Shown here: positions 18,211-26,570 of the stretch, piece after piece
Position numbering within the stretch: the first letter of the stretch is position 1
How the letters are laid out: each line of letters begins with the position of its first letter
DNA from: Nostoc linckia FACHB-104
GTDB taxonomy: Bacteria > Cyanobacteriota > Cyanobacteriia > Cyanobacteriales > Nostocaceae
Assembly (NCBI RefSeq): GCF_014696615.1
Contig: NZ_JACJQJ010000008.1
Coordinates: forward strand, 62,001 to 126,000
DNA: 64,000 bases
Reading direction: 5' to 3'
Translations under genes and position numbers: made by a program
Notes under the pieces: model-generated
The model's input: only the letters and a program-made list of their open reading frames with translations
The model's database searches: none
What the model was told of the DNA's origin: nothing

Positions 18211-20709
18211 ATGAGCGCGATCGCCAATTGGGGAGCATTAACCATTGGGTTTTTAACTTCCAGCTTAGTATTACCAGCCTATTCTCAGGTGGTATCAGAT
18301 GGAACTATTAATACTACTGTCAACTCAATTAACAATAATTTTACCATTCTTAATGGTATCAATAAAGGTGATAATTTATTTCACAGCTTCAGTAATTTTT
18401 CTGTGCCGACAGGTGGCTCGGCAACTTTTGATTTAAAAAACACACCTGATATCACGACTATATTTAGTCGGGTAACTGGTGGAAATATTTCTCGTATTGA
18501 TGGGTTAATTCAAACTCTTCATAGTAATAATCCAGTGAGTTTATTTTTGATGAATCCCAATGGGATTGTATTTGGACAAAATGCCAGCTTGAATATTAGT
18601 GGTTCATTTGTCGGGACGACAGCAAATAGAATTAAATTTGCCGATGGGATGGAATTTAGTGCTGTAAATGCTTCTAAACCACCACTGCTAACAATGAGTG
18701 TTCCCCTTGGATTACAGATGGGACAAAATTCAGGGGCGATTGGTCTGCAAGGGAGTGGACATAACATCACCGCCGGATTTTTTGCTCCTGCTGATCGCAG
18801 CCAAAATCCCATCGGATTACAAGTTAGGGCGGGAAATACTTTAGCATTGATTGGCTCAGGTGTGAACTTCTCTGGCGGTGTTGTCACCACGAAGGGAGGA
18901 GGACATCTGGAAGTAGGGAGTGTTAGTGATGGGTTAGTTAAACTTAACTTCACTACAGCAGGGTTGGTTGGTGATTATTCAGCAGTCAATAACTTTAACG
19001 ATATTCATTTGGCGCAACAATCTTTGTTAGATGCAAGCGGTAGCGGTGGCTCAATCCAATTACAAGGACGGAATATGAGCTTGACAGAAGGTTCTGCTGT
19101 TTTGCTGCAAAACTTTGGCATCCAACAACCATCTTATGGAATTACCGTCAAAGCCACTGGGGCTGTTAGTCTCACCGGAAATACATCCGATGGCAAATTA
19201 AACAGTTTTATCCAAATAGACAACTTAGGCATTACACCATCTGGGGATATTAATCTTTCTGCGGAACAGTTAGTACTGAAAGATGGAGCAAACATCCATA
19301 ACTGGACGTTTACACCAATAGATGGCGGCAATATTACAGCAAATGTTAAAAGTATGATTGATGTTGATGGCTTTGTCCCCACAAATCCTATTGTTTCAAC
19401 CTCAATCACTTCCATTACATTAAACTCTGGCAAAGCAGGTGATATGAACCTCTCAGCTAGTAACTTGAGAGTTTTGAATAGTGGTAGTGTTAGTACTTTA
19501 TCCGCAGGCTCAGGACAGGCTGGAATTTTACGATTTGATATTGCAGATTTGCTGGAAATTGCTGGTAATAACCCCTTTACAACATTGTCAAGTGCAGTAA
19601 TTTCATCGGCTAGCAACACAGGAGATTCTGGTACCACTATCATCAATACATCTAGATTATTGATTCGAGACAGTGGCATACTGGGTTCTAGCACGGTGGC
19701 TTCAGGTGCAGCAGGTAATGTCATAGTTAATGCTTCGGAATCTGTAGAGGTTAGAGGTAGAGCATCTGGCTCAATTCTTCCTGCTCGTATTGCCTCAAGT
19801 GCCGAAATCCTCGATCCAGTCACTCAAGCTGCGCTTAAACTTCCTGCCATTCCCACAGGTAAAGCTGGTTCTCTTACCATTAATACCCCAATATTAAGTG
19901 TCACAGATGGGGCATTTGTTACTGTCAAAAATGATGGGCCTAACAGTGCAGGAGACTTGCAGATTAATACCAACTCAATTTTTCTCAACAATCAAGGTAG
20001 CATCAGCGCAACAACGACTTCTGGCAATGGTGGAGATGTCAAATTAAACTTACAAGATTACTTATTGATGCGCCGTAATAGCCAGATTTCCGCTATGGCT
20101 AGGGGTCAAGGCAATGGTGGTAACTTGGCAATTAAATCACCAATAATAATGGGATTAGAAAACAGTGATATCATTGCCAATGCTGTGCAAGGAAAAGGTG
20201 GCAATATTGCCATCACTACTCAAGGTATTCTTGGTTTAGTATTCCGCAATACTCTTACCCCCAGAGAAGACCTGACCAACGATATTACAGCCAGTTCCCA
20301 ATTCAATGTTAGTGGCACAGTGAATATTAATAACGTCGGTGTTGACCCTAATTCTGGCTTAGTAGAACTACCTGTAAATCTCACCGACCCCTCCCAAAAA
20401 ATTGCCGCAGGGTGTGCAGAAAGCAGTGGTAGTAGTTTTGTCGTCACAGGAAGAGGTGGTGTAGCGCAAAATCCTAATCAAGAAGTGAGGAGCGATCGCA
20501 CTTGGTCTGATACCCGAGATATCTCTGCATTTCACAACACAAAACCACTACAAGCCCAAAGTTCCCAACCTCCTAAGGCTCTTGTACAAGCAACTTCTTG
20601 GCATCGTCGTGCTGATGGCAAAATCGACATAGTTGCCCCTCAAACTGCTAATATACAAACATCTTTAACCTGTGCTGCGGTTCCTGATAGTCAATTTCCT
20701 AACTTTTAG
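18211..20709 (+). CDS. TpsA4: TPS exoprotein
   Basis: 832 residues; signal peptide MSAIANWGALTIGFLTSSLV to AYSQ. A HIP1 octamer covers codons 2 to 5. This is the first member of the subgroup with SFSNFSVPTGGSATFDL, HSNNPVSLFLMNPNGIVFG and an internal segment DRSQNPIGLQVRAGNTLALI, shared with TpsA5, TpsA9 and TpsA10. The C-terminal module reads RGGVAQNP where nearly all others have RGGVPQNP, and the protein ends PDSQFPNF, an extension also seen in TpsA6 and TpsA10. TGGGAA at 18166-18171 lies 39 nt before ATG. No good Shine-Dalgarno sequence is present. Confidence 0.9.
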   Translation: MSAIANWGALTIGFLTSSLVLPAYSQVVSDGTINTTVNSINNNFTILNGINKGDNLFHSFSNFSVPTGGSATFDLKNTPDITTIFSRVTGGNISRIDGLIQTLHSNNPVSLFLMNPNGIVFGQNASLNISGSFVGTTANRIKFADGMEFSAVNASKPPLLTMSVPLGLQMGQNSGAIGLQGSGHNITAGFFAPADRSQNPIGLQVRAGNTLALIGSGVNFSGGVVTTKGGGHLEVGSVSDGLVKLNFTTAGLVGDYSAVNNFNDIHLAQQSLLDASGSGGSIQLQGRNMSLTEGSAVLLQNFGIQQPSYGITVKATGAVSLTGNTSDGKLNSFIQIDNLGITPSGDINLSAEQLVLKDGANIHNWTFTPIDGGNITANVKSMIDVDGFVPTNPIVSTSITSITLNSGKAGDMNLSASNLRVLNSGSVSTLSAGSGQAGILRFDIADLLEIAGNNPFTTLSSAVISSASNTGDSGTTIINTSRLLIRDSGILGSSTVASGAAGNVIVNASESVEVRGRASGSILPARIASSAEILDPVTQAALKLPAIPTGKAGSLTINTPILSVTDGAFVTVKNDGPNSAGDLQINTNSIFLNNQGSISATTTSGNGGDVKLNLQDYLLMRRNSQISAMARGQGNGGNLAIKSPIIMGLENSDIIANAVQGKGGNIAITTQGILGLVFRNTLTPREDLTNDITASSQFNVSGTVNINNVGVDPNSGLVELPVNLTDPSQKIAAGCAESSGSSFVVTGRGGVAQNPNQEVRSDRTWSDTRDISAFHNTKPLQAQSSQPPKALVQATSWHRRADGKIDIVAPQTANIQTSLTCAAVPDSQFPNF

Positions 20710-20824
20710 GAATTGGTCACAAAGATATTGCCTAGACAATACCTTCCTTAGACATCACATTAGAGAACGGATAAGACATACTTATTTAGTTATTGAGTAA
20801 GAAATGTTACTAGTACGTATAGAA

Positions 20825-20865
20825 TGGGAATCCTCATACTATACGCTTAAAAAAGTATTAACGCT
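20825..20865 (+). promoter_or_regulatory. Representative copy of the conserved leader box (TGGGAA at fixed distance before tpsA starts)
   Basis: Before TpsA5 the leader reads TGGGAATCCTCATACT and later AGTATTAACGCT to the ATG. The TGGGAA (or AGGGAA) box occurs at 15596, 18166, 20825, 23424 (A), 26530, 29281 (A), 31839, 34358, 36959, 39539 and 42544; the distance from its last A to the start codon is 35 nt in seven copies, 36 in two, and 31 or 39 in the others. Weaker or more distant copies stand before TpsA1 (44 nt), TpsA2 (TGGGCT, 34 nt), TpsB (11121) and TpsA14 (46993). TpsA5, A7 and A11 also share TAC about 14 to 16 bases before the box and AGTATT 12 bases before ATG. It may be a promoter element or a structured mRNA leader. 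Confidence 0.6.
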
Positions 20866-23343
20866 ATGAGGCAGATTCTATATCAAGTGACAAGTGGGTT
20901 ACTAACTTGCGGAGTTTTACTGCCTGTGAATGCTCAAGTAATATCTGATTTTACTACTAACACTATTGTCAATCAAAGCGGCAATGATTTTACTATTCTC
21001 AATGGTATTGAAAAGGGTAATAATTTATTTCACAGTTTTAGTAATTTCTCAGTGACTACAGGTGGTTCGGCAAAATTTGATTTAACTAATACACCAAATA
21101 TTACAAGTATATTTAGTCGGGTTACGGGTGGAAATGTTTCTCAGATTGATGGGTTAATTCAAACAGTAAATAGTAATAATCCTGTAAGTCTATTTTTGAT
21201 GAATCCCAATGGGATTGTATTTGGTAAAAATGCGGCTTTAAATATCGGCGGGTCATTTGTGGGGACAACAGCAAATGGTATTAAGTTTGCTGATGGGGTA
21301 GAGTTTAGTGCTGTGAATGCTTCTAGCCCACCTTTGTTAACAATGAGCGTACCTGTAGGTTTACAGATGGGACAAAATCCTGGTAGCATCACAGTTCAGG
21401 GAAATCAAAACCAGTTGACAGATAGTACTGGCTTTGGTACAGCTAACGCGAGCAAAAGTCCCGTCGGATTACAAGTTGGAGAAAATCATACACTGGCATT
21501 GATTGGTGGTGGTATAAACTTCTATGGTGGTGTTGCTTCCACCAAGAGTAGCGGACATCTAGAAATTGGTAGTGTAAGCACTGGGCTAGTTGGACTGAAT
21601 CCTACTTCTACGGGTTGGGTGCCAGATTACTCCACAGTATTGAAATTAGACGATGTTCATCTGGCAGAACAATCACTGCTCAATGCTACTGGTTACAATG
21701 GCTCAATCAAAATCCAAGGACAAAACATCAGCTTAACTGAGGGTTCTGCTGTTTTGCTCCAAAACTTGGGAATACAAGAGTCTGGGGGAATTACGGTCAA
21801 TGCCACAGGTTCCCTCAACTTAATGGGGAACACAGCCAATGGTGAATTAGGAAGTTTCCTCCAAATCAACAATTTCGGCACAGGTAAAGTAGGAGATATT
21901 TCTATCTCAGCTGCCCAGCTATCCCTCCAGGATGGGGCAAGAATTGTCACTAGAACCCGGACTCAAACAGCTGGTGGAAACATTATCACGAATGTGGGTG
22001 GCACAACCGATATCAGAGGCTTTAACAGTGCTAATCCAGCCGTTTATACTGCGATTATCACATTTTCATTAAATAGCGGCAATGCCGGGAACATAACGGT
22101 ATCCACGGATAATCTCAGGATTCTGGATTCTGGTGCAATTAGTTCTGTGGCTGTTAACTCTGGAGAGACTGGCAAAATACAAGTTAATGCAGCAAATCTC
22201 ATTAAAATTGCGGGTTACAATCCTCTGGCATTTTCAGAAAGTTCGCTATCTACGTTTACTCAGGGTTCTGGTAATGCTAATAGCACAGTCATCAACACAT
22301 CTAAATTAGTGATTCAAGGCGGTGCATCTCTGGGGTCTTCTACCTTAGCAACAGGTTCAGCAGGTAGTGTAGAAATTAAAGCTTCAGAGTCTATATATGT
22401 TGAGGGTCGTGCTACTCAGGGTAATGCTGCTGGGACAGTCTCTCGTGTCTTTTCCAACGCTGAGATTCTCAGTCCAGCTATTCAAGCTGCATTTGAACTA
22501 CCAGCCATTCCTACTGGCAATTCAGGTTCTGTAATAATTAACACACCATCATTACGCCTCATAGATGGAGGGGTAGTTAGCGTCACAAATGATGGCCCTG
22601 GCAAAGGCGGAGATGTGCGAATTAATGCCAACTCGATTTTTATAGACAATCAAGGTAGTATCAGCGCATCAACAGCTTCTGGTAATGGTGGAGATGTCAG
22701 ATTAGACTTGCAAGATGATTTATTGATGCGTCACAATAGTGCCATTTCCGCTACTGCTGTGGGCTATGGAAATGGTGGTAATTTGTCAATTAACTCACCT
22801 GTGATTGTTGGTTTAGAAAACAGCGACATCATTGCCAATGCAGTTCAAGGTCGAGGTGGCAATATTAACATCACTACTCAAGGTATTTTCGGTCTTCAAT
22901 ATCGTCCTCAACTAACAATAGAAAACGACATCACTGCCAGTTCCCAATTTGGTGTTAACGGTACAGTTGATATTAACAATTTTGGTGTTGATCCCAATTC
23001 TGGTTTAGTAAAACTACCTGCAAATGTCACTGACCCATCACAGCAAATTGCTACAGGTTGTCGTGGTAATAGTACTAGTAGTTTTGTCGCCACGGGAAGG
23101 GGTGGTGTACCGCAAAATCCTCTGCAAGAAGTGATGAGCGATCGCACTTGGTCTGATACCCGAGATATCTCTGCATTCAGACAAACACAAGCTTTACAAG
23201 CTCAAATTTCCCAACCTCCCAAGGTTCTTGTGCAAGCTACATCTTGGCATCTTAACGCAATCGGCAAAATTGAGCTAGTCGCAGCACCATCTCCTGCCAA
23301 TATACAACCACAATTAACTTGTGCTGCACTTCCCCAGAATTAA
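20866..23343 (+). CDS. TpsA5: TPS exoprotein
   Basis: 825 residues with a short signal peptide (MRQILYQVTSGLLTCGVLL to VNAQ). It belongs to the TpsA4 subgroup (NSNNPVSLFLMNPNGIVFGK). The last third is mosaic: bases 22982-23159 are identical to 25832-26009 in TpsA6, and bases 23253-23324 are identical to 29120-29191 in TpsA7, although the rest of these genes differs widely. The protein ends CAALPQN. The box is described at 20825; the gene is preceded by 156 bases of non-coding DNA and lacks a clear Shine-Dalgarno sequence. Confidence 0.9.
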   Translation: MRQILYQVTSGLLTCGVLLPVNAQVISDFTTNTIVNQSGNDFTILNGIEKGNNLFHSFSNFSVTTGGSAKFDLTNTPNITSIFSRVTGGNVSQIDGLIQTVNSNNPVSLFLMNPNGIVFGKNAALNIGGSFVGTTANGIKFADGVEFSAVNASSPPLLTMSVPVGLQMGQNPGSITVQGNQNQLTDSTGFGTANASKSPVGLQVGENHTLALIGGGINFYGGVASTKSSGHLEIGSVSTGLVGLNPTSTGWVPDYSTVLKLDDVHLAEQSLLNATGYNGSIKIQGQNISLTEGSAVLLQNLGIQESGGITVNATGSLNLMGNTANGELGSFLQINNFGTGKVGDISISAAQLSLQDGARIVTRTRTQTAGGNIITNVGGTTDIRGFNSANPAVYTAIITFSLNSGNAGNITVSTDNLRILDSGAISSVAVNSGETGKIQVNAANLIKIAGYNPLAFSESSLSTFTQGSGNANSTVINTSKLVIQGGASLGSSTLATGSAGSVEIKASESIYVEGRATQGNAAGTVSRVFSNAEILSPAIQAAFELPAIPTGNSGSVIINTPSLRLIDGGVVSVTNDGPGKGGDVRINANSIFIDNQGSISASTASGNGGDVRLDLQDDLLMRHNSAISATAVGYGNGGNLSINSPVIVGLENSDIIANAVQGRGGNINITTQGIFGLQYRPQLTIENDITASSQFGVNGTVDINNFGVDPNSGLVKLPANVTDPSQQIATGCRGNSTSSFVATGRGGVPQNPLQEVMSDRTWSDTRDISAFRQTQALQAQISQPPKVLVQATSWHLNAIGKIELVAAPSPANIQPQLTCAALPQN

Positions 23344-23460
23344 TTTCCAAAAAACAGAACTTACCAGTATCGGCAACACTTCAATTACATAAGTTACCCA
23401 ATCTGTTGAGCAAGAAAGGATTTAGGGAATATTAAAGTAGGTATAAGCGGAAAATAGAAG

Positions 23461-26205
23461 ATGCGATCGCTTTCTGATAACTTAGGTTGGATTTATCGCA
23501 TATTAGCAAGTTTGATAGTGCTACCACTAGGGATTATCTTTCTTGAGAACATCTGTGTGAATGCTCAGGTGACTTCAGATAATAGCCTCAATACCACTAT
23601 CTCTGGAAACGGCCTGAACTTCATAATCGATAATGGTACAACCACAGGCAATAATTTATTTCACAGCTTCAGTCAATTCTCCATACCTACGGGAGGTTCT
23701 GTTCTATTCAACAATGCCAACACTATCCAGAATATTTTTGCGCGAGTTACCGGAGGTAGTGCATCAAGTATTGATGGTTGGATTCGTGCAAATGGTGCTG
23801 CTAACCTGTTTTTGCTCAACCCTGCAGGGATTGTATTTGGCCCCAATGCTCAGTTGAATATTGGAGGTTCTTTTGTTGCCAGCACTGCTAACAATGTGAT
23901 TTTTGTTGATGGTACAAAGTTTAATACTACCGATACAACTTCACCACCTTTGTTGACCATGAGTGTACCTGTAGGGTTACAGTTGGGGACTAATGCTGGC
24001 CAAATTACTGTGCAAGGGCCAGCTGCATCCGACCCATTATTAAGAACGCCCACACTGTCTTTGAATGCGAATCAGACTTTAGCCTTGGTAGGTAGTCAGA
24101 TCAATGTGGATAGTGCCAATATCTCTGCCTCCGATGGGCAGATTGAGTTATGGGCAGTAAAAAATGCTCAGGTGGCAATTAACAACCAAACACCTTGGGA
24201 AATAACGAGTTCTGCGGCTACTGCAAACTGGGGGACAATTACAATCCAGCAAGTTTCCTTAATCGATGCAAGTGGAATTAACGGAGGAGCAATTAATATC
24301 CGCGGACGCGGGTTGACTGTGCAGGATGGATCAAATATTAGTTCTACTACCTTTGCTGGTCAAGGTAAGGGCATTACTATTAGCACAACAGATTTTGTCA
24401 ATCTTTTAGGCACTTCTGATCCCAGTCAACCATCATTTCCTGGTATCAAAACTTCTGTAGGCAATACATTTGGAGTATTGGCGCTTCCGGGGCCAATAGC
24501 AACAGGACGAGCAGGCGATATCACTATTGAAACCAGACGCTTGGGGTTAGCCAATGGTAGCTGGCTCCAATCCGCAACTTCTGGCGATAACTCTAGAACC
24601 GGAGATGTGACTGTTCGTGCTGCTGATGTAGATCTAGTAGGATATGAAAATTTCAGTGGATATATTGTAGATACGATTGGCAGTTTAATTGTCGCTGGGA
24701 GCAACAATCAGAGTGGACAAGTTACTGTTGATGCTCAACGGATTCGCTTACTCAATGGTAGCCGTATCAGTAGCAGCATTTTAGGCGGGAATGGTGAAGC
24801 AGGAAAAGTTTCTATTCGAGCTGAGGAGAGTTTGGAGATTCGAGGAGTTAGTTTTTATGATAGCACTTACGGTGGAGGTATATCCAGTGCTGTTCTCAGT
24901 TCGATGGAAGCTGGTACCACAGGTCAAGGAGGGCACATTGAGATTGATACAGGTAGTTTGATTGTGTCTAGTGGTGGGGCGATTACTAGTGAGATAGCAG
25001 GTTCTAAAGCATTCTTTGGACTACAAATACCAGGGGCAAATGGTACAGCTGGGAGCATTAATATTCGAGCTAAGGATATACAAGTTAGCGATCCGGTAAT
25101 TGATGGATATAGTCAAAGTATTACGGGTATTACAGCTTCTATAGGCAATGGTGCTGTTGGTTCAGGTGGAACGATTAACTTGACGGCAGACAGTTTACGT
25201 GTGTTTAACGGTGGACAAATCACCTCATCTAGCCAAGGTCAAGGCACTGCGGGCAATATCAATCTACAGGTAAAAAACATTGATGTGCAAGGTGTCTCCC
25301 CAACTTTAGTTAGAGAGCAATATCTCAAGAGTACAATTACGGCATCCTCAACCACAAACTTTGCTGCTGGGTCAGTGAATATTACAACTGACAGTTTAAA
25401 TATTCGCGATCGCGCAGAAATTACAGTCAGCAATTCTGGCACTGGAGATGCTGGTAACCTCAATATTAACGCCCGTAATCTTTTGCTAGATAATGGAGCT
25501 AACCTGCAAGCCGAAGTTAATGGTGGTAATTATGGTAACATTAGCCTCTTAGCAAGTGATGCATTGTTATTGCGGCACGGCAGCAATATTATTACCGATG
25601 CTCATGGTGGTTCTACAGGGGGCAACATTAATATTAATGCTGGGTCGATTGTCGCTGTACCTATAGAAAATAGCGATATTTCGGCTAATGCTGTACTAGG
25701 AAGTGGTGGCAACATCCAAATCACTACTCAAGGTATTTTTGGGTTGCAATTTCAAAACCAACTTACACCCAATAGCGACATTACCGCCAGTTCGCAATTT
25801 GGGCTCAGTGGAACTGTAGAAGTGAATACTGTTGGTGTTGATCCCAATTCTGGTTTAGTAAAACTACCTGCAAATGTCACTGACCCATCACAGCAAATTG
25901 CTACAGGTTGTCGTGGTAATAGTACTAGTAGTTTTGTCGCCACGGGAAGGGGTGGTGTACCGCAAAATCCTCTGCAAGAAGTGATGAGCGATCGCACTTG
26001 GTCTGATACTCGTGATATCTCTGCATTCCACAACACACAATCAGCACAAGACCAAATACCCCAATCTGCAAAACTGCTTCTCCAAGCCACGTCTTGGCAT
26101 CGTCGTGCTGATGGCAAAATTGAGTTAGTTGCGGCTCAAACTGCCCATTTACAACCATCTTTAACCTGTGCTGCTGTTCCTGATGGTCAGTTCCCCAGTT
26201 TTTAA
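23461..26205 (+). CDS. TpsA6: TPS exoprotein of the longer subgroup shared with TpsA14
   Basis: 914 residues; signal peptide MRSLSDNLGWIYRILASLIV to VNAQ. The start codon overlaps a HIP1 octamer. After the TPS domain (NPAGIVFGPNAQL) the segment QTLALVGSQINVDSANIS and GQIELWAVKNAQVAINNQ, the INGGAINIRGRGLTVQDGS motif and IVAVPIENSDISANAVLGSG set it with TpsA14 rather than with its neighbours. The 178 bases at 25832-26009 are identical to TpsA5, which points to gene conversion across subgroups. The box is AGGGAA (23424-23429), 31 nt before ATG, the shortest spacing in the set. Confidence 0.9.
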   Translation: MRSLSDNLGWIYRILASLIVLPLGIIFLENICVNAQVTSDNSLNTTISGNGLNFIIDNGTTTGNNLFHSFSQFSIPTGGSVLFNNANTIQNIFARVTGGSASSIDGWIRANGAANLFLLNPAGIVFGPNAQLNIGGSFVASTANNVIFVDGTKFNTTDTTSPPLLTMSVPVGLQLGTNAGQITVQGPAASDPLLRTPTLSLNANQTLALVGSQINVDSANISASDGQIELWAVKNAQVAINNQTPWEITSSAATANWGTITIQQVSLIDASGINGGAINIRGRGLTVQDGSNISSTTFAGQGKGITISTTDFVNLLGTSDPSQPSFPGIKTSVGNTFGVLALPGPIATGRAGDITIETRRLGLANGSWLQSATSGDNSRTGDVTVRAADVDLVGYENFSGYIVDTIGSLIVAGSNNQSGQVTVDAQRIRLLNGSRISSSILGGNGEAGKVSIRAEESLEIRGVSFYDSTYGGGISSAVLSSMEAGTTGQGGHIEIDTGSLIVSSGGAITSEIAGSKAFFGLQIPGANGTAGSINIRAKDIQVSDPVIDGYSQSITGITASIGNGAVGSGGTINLTADSLRVFNGGQITSSSQGQGTAGNINLQVKNIDVQGVSPTLVREQYLKSTITASSTTNFAAGSVNITTDSLNIRDRAEITVSNSGTGDAGNLNINARNLLLDNGANLQAEVNGGNYGNISLLASDALLLRHGSNIITDAHGGSTGGNININAGSIVAVPIENSDISANAVLGSGGNIQITTQGIFGLQFQNQLTPNSDITASSQFGLSGTVEVNTVGVDPNSGLVKLPANVTDPSQQIATGCRGNSTSSFVATGRGGVPQNPLQEVMSDRTWSDTRDISAFHNTQSAQDQIPQSAKLLLQATSWHRRADGKIELVAAQTAHLQPSLTCAAVPDGQFPSF

Positions 26206-26412
26206 ATCTGATCAATTAGGAATTGTCAAACAGAAATTGCGTAAGCGTAGACCGTCTTAGACATCGCCTCAGACCAAGTATCATTTCTTGTCTGGCTTAA
26301 GACTGATGATTAAGGCTGCAGAGGAGAGAATTTCTAGGTTTCAACACAGATGCACGCCCATCATCATTGATCGCTAGAGATAAGGTATAAAACATATTTC
26401 GTCAATAAATGT

Positions 26413-26515
26413 TATACCAATTCAAATAATGTTTGCGACACATCAATATATTCTAGAGGGCACGGCACGCCGTGCCCCTACAATCTGTCGCATTCTTTTT
26501 TCAAATTGGTATTAC
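26413..26515. repeat. Long imperfect hairpin element with GGCACGGC-AC-GCCGTGCC centre
   Basis: In the 365-base gap between TpsA6 and TpsA7, TATACCAATTCAAAT (26413-26427) pairs with the right arm CAAATTGGTATTA (26502-26514); inner arms GCGACA-AT and CTGTCGC also pair, and the centre is a perfect GGCACGGC-AC-GCCGTGCC stem (26459-26476). The whole ~100-base unit would fold into one cruciform. The outer arms match the repeat at 9828-9935. This is a dispersed, non-coding, MITE-like repeat. The rest of the gap (26206-26412) shows nothing I can name. Confidence 0.65.
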
Positions 26516-26570
26516 TAGTACAGCTATGGTGGGAATACTGAGACTAGGAGTTTAAACTAGTATTAGCACC

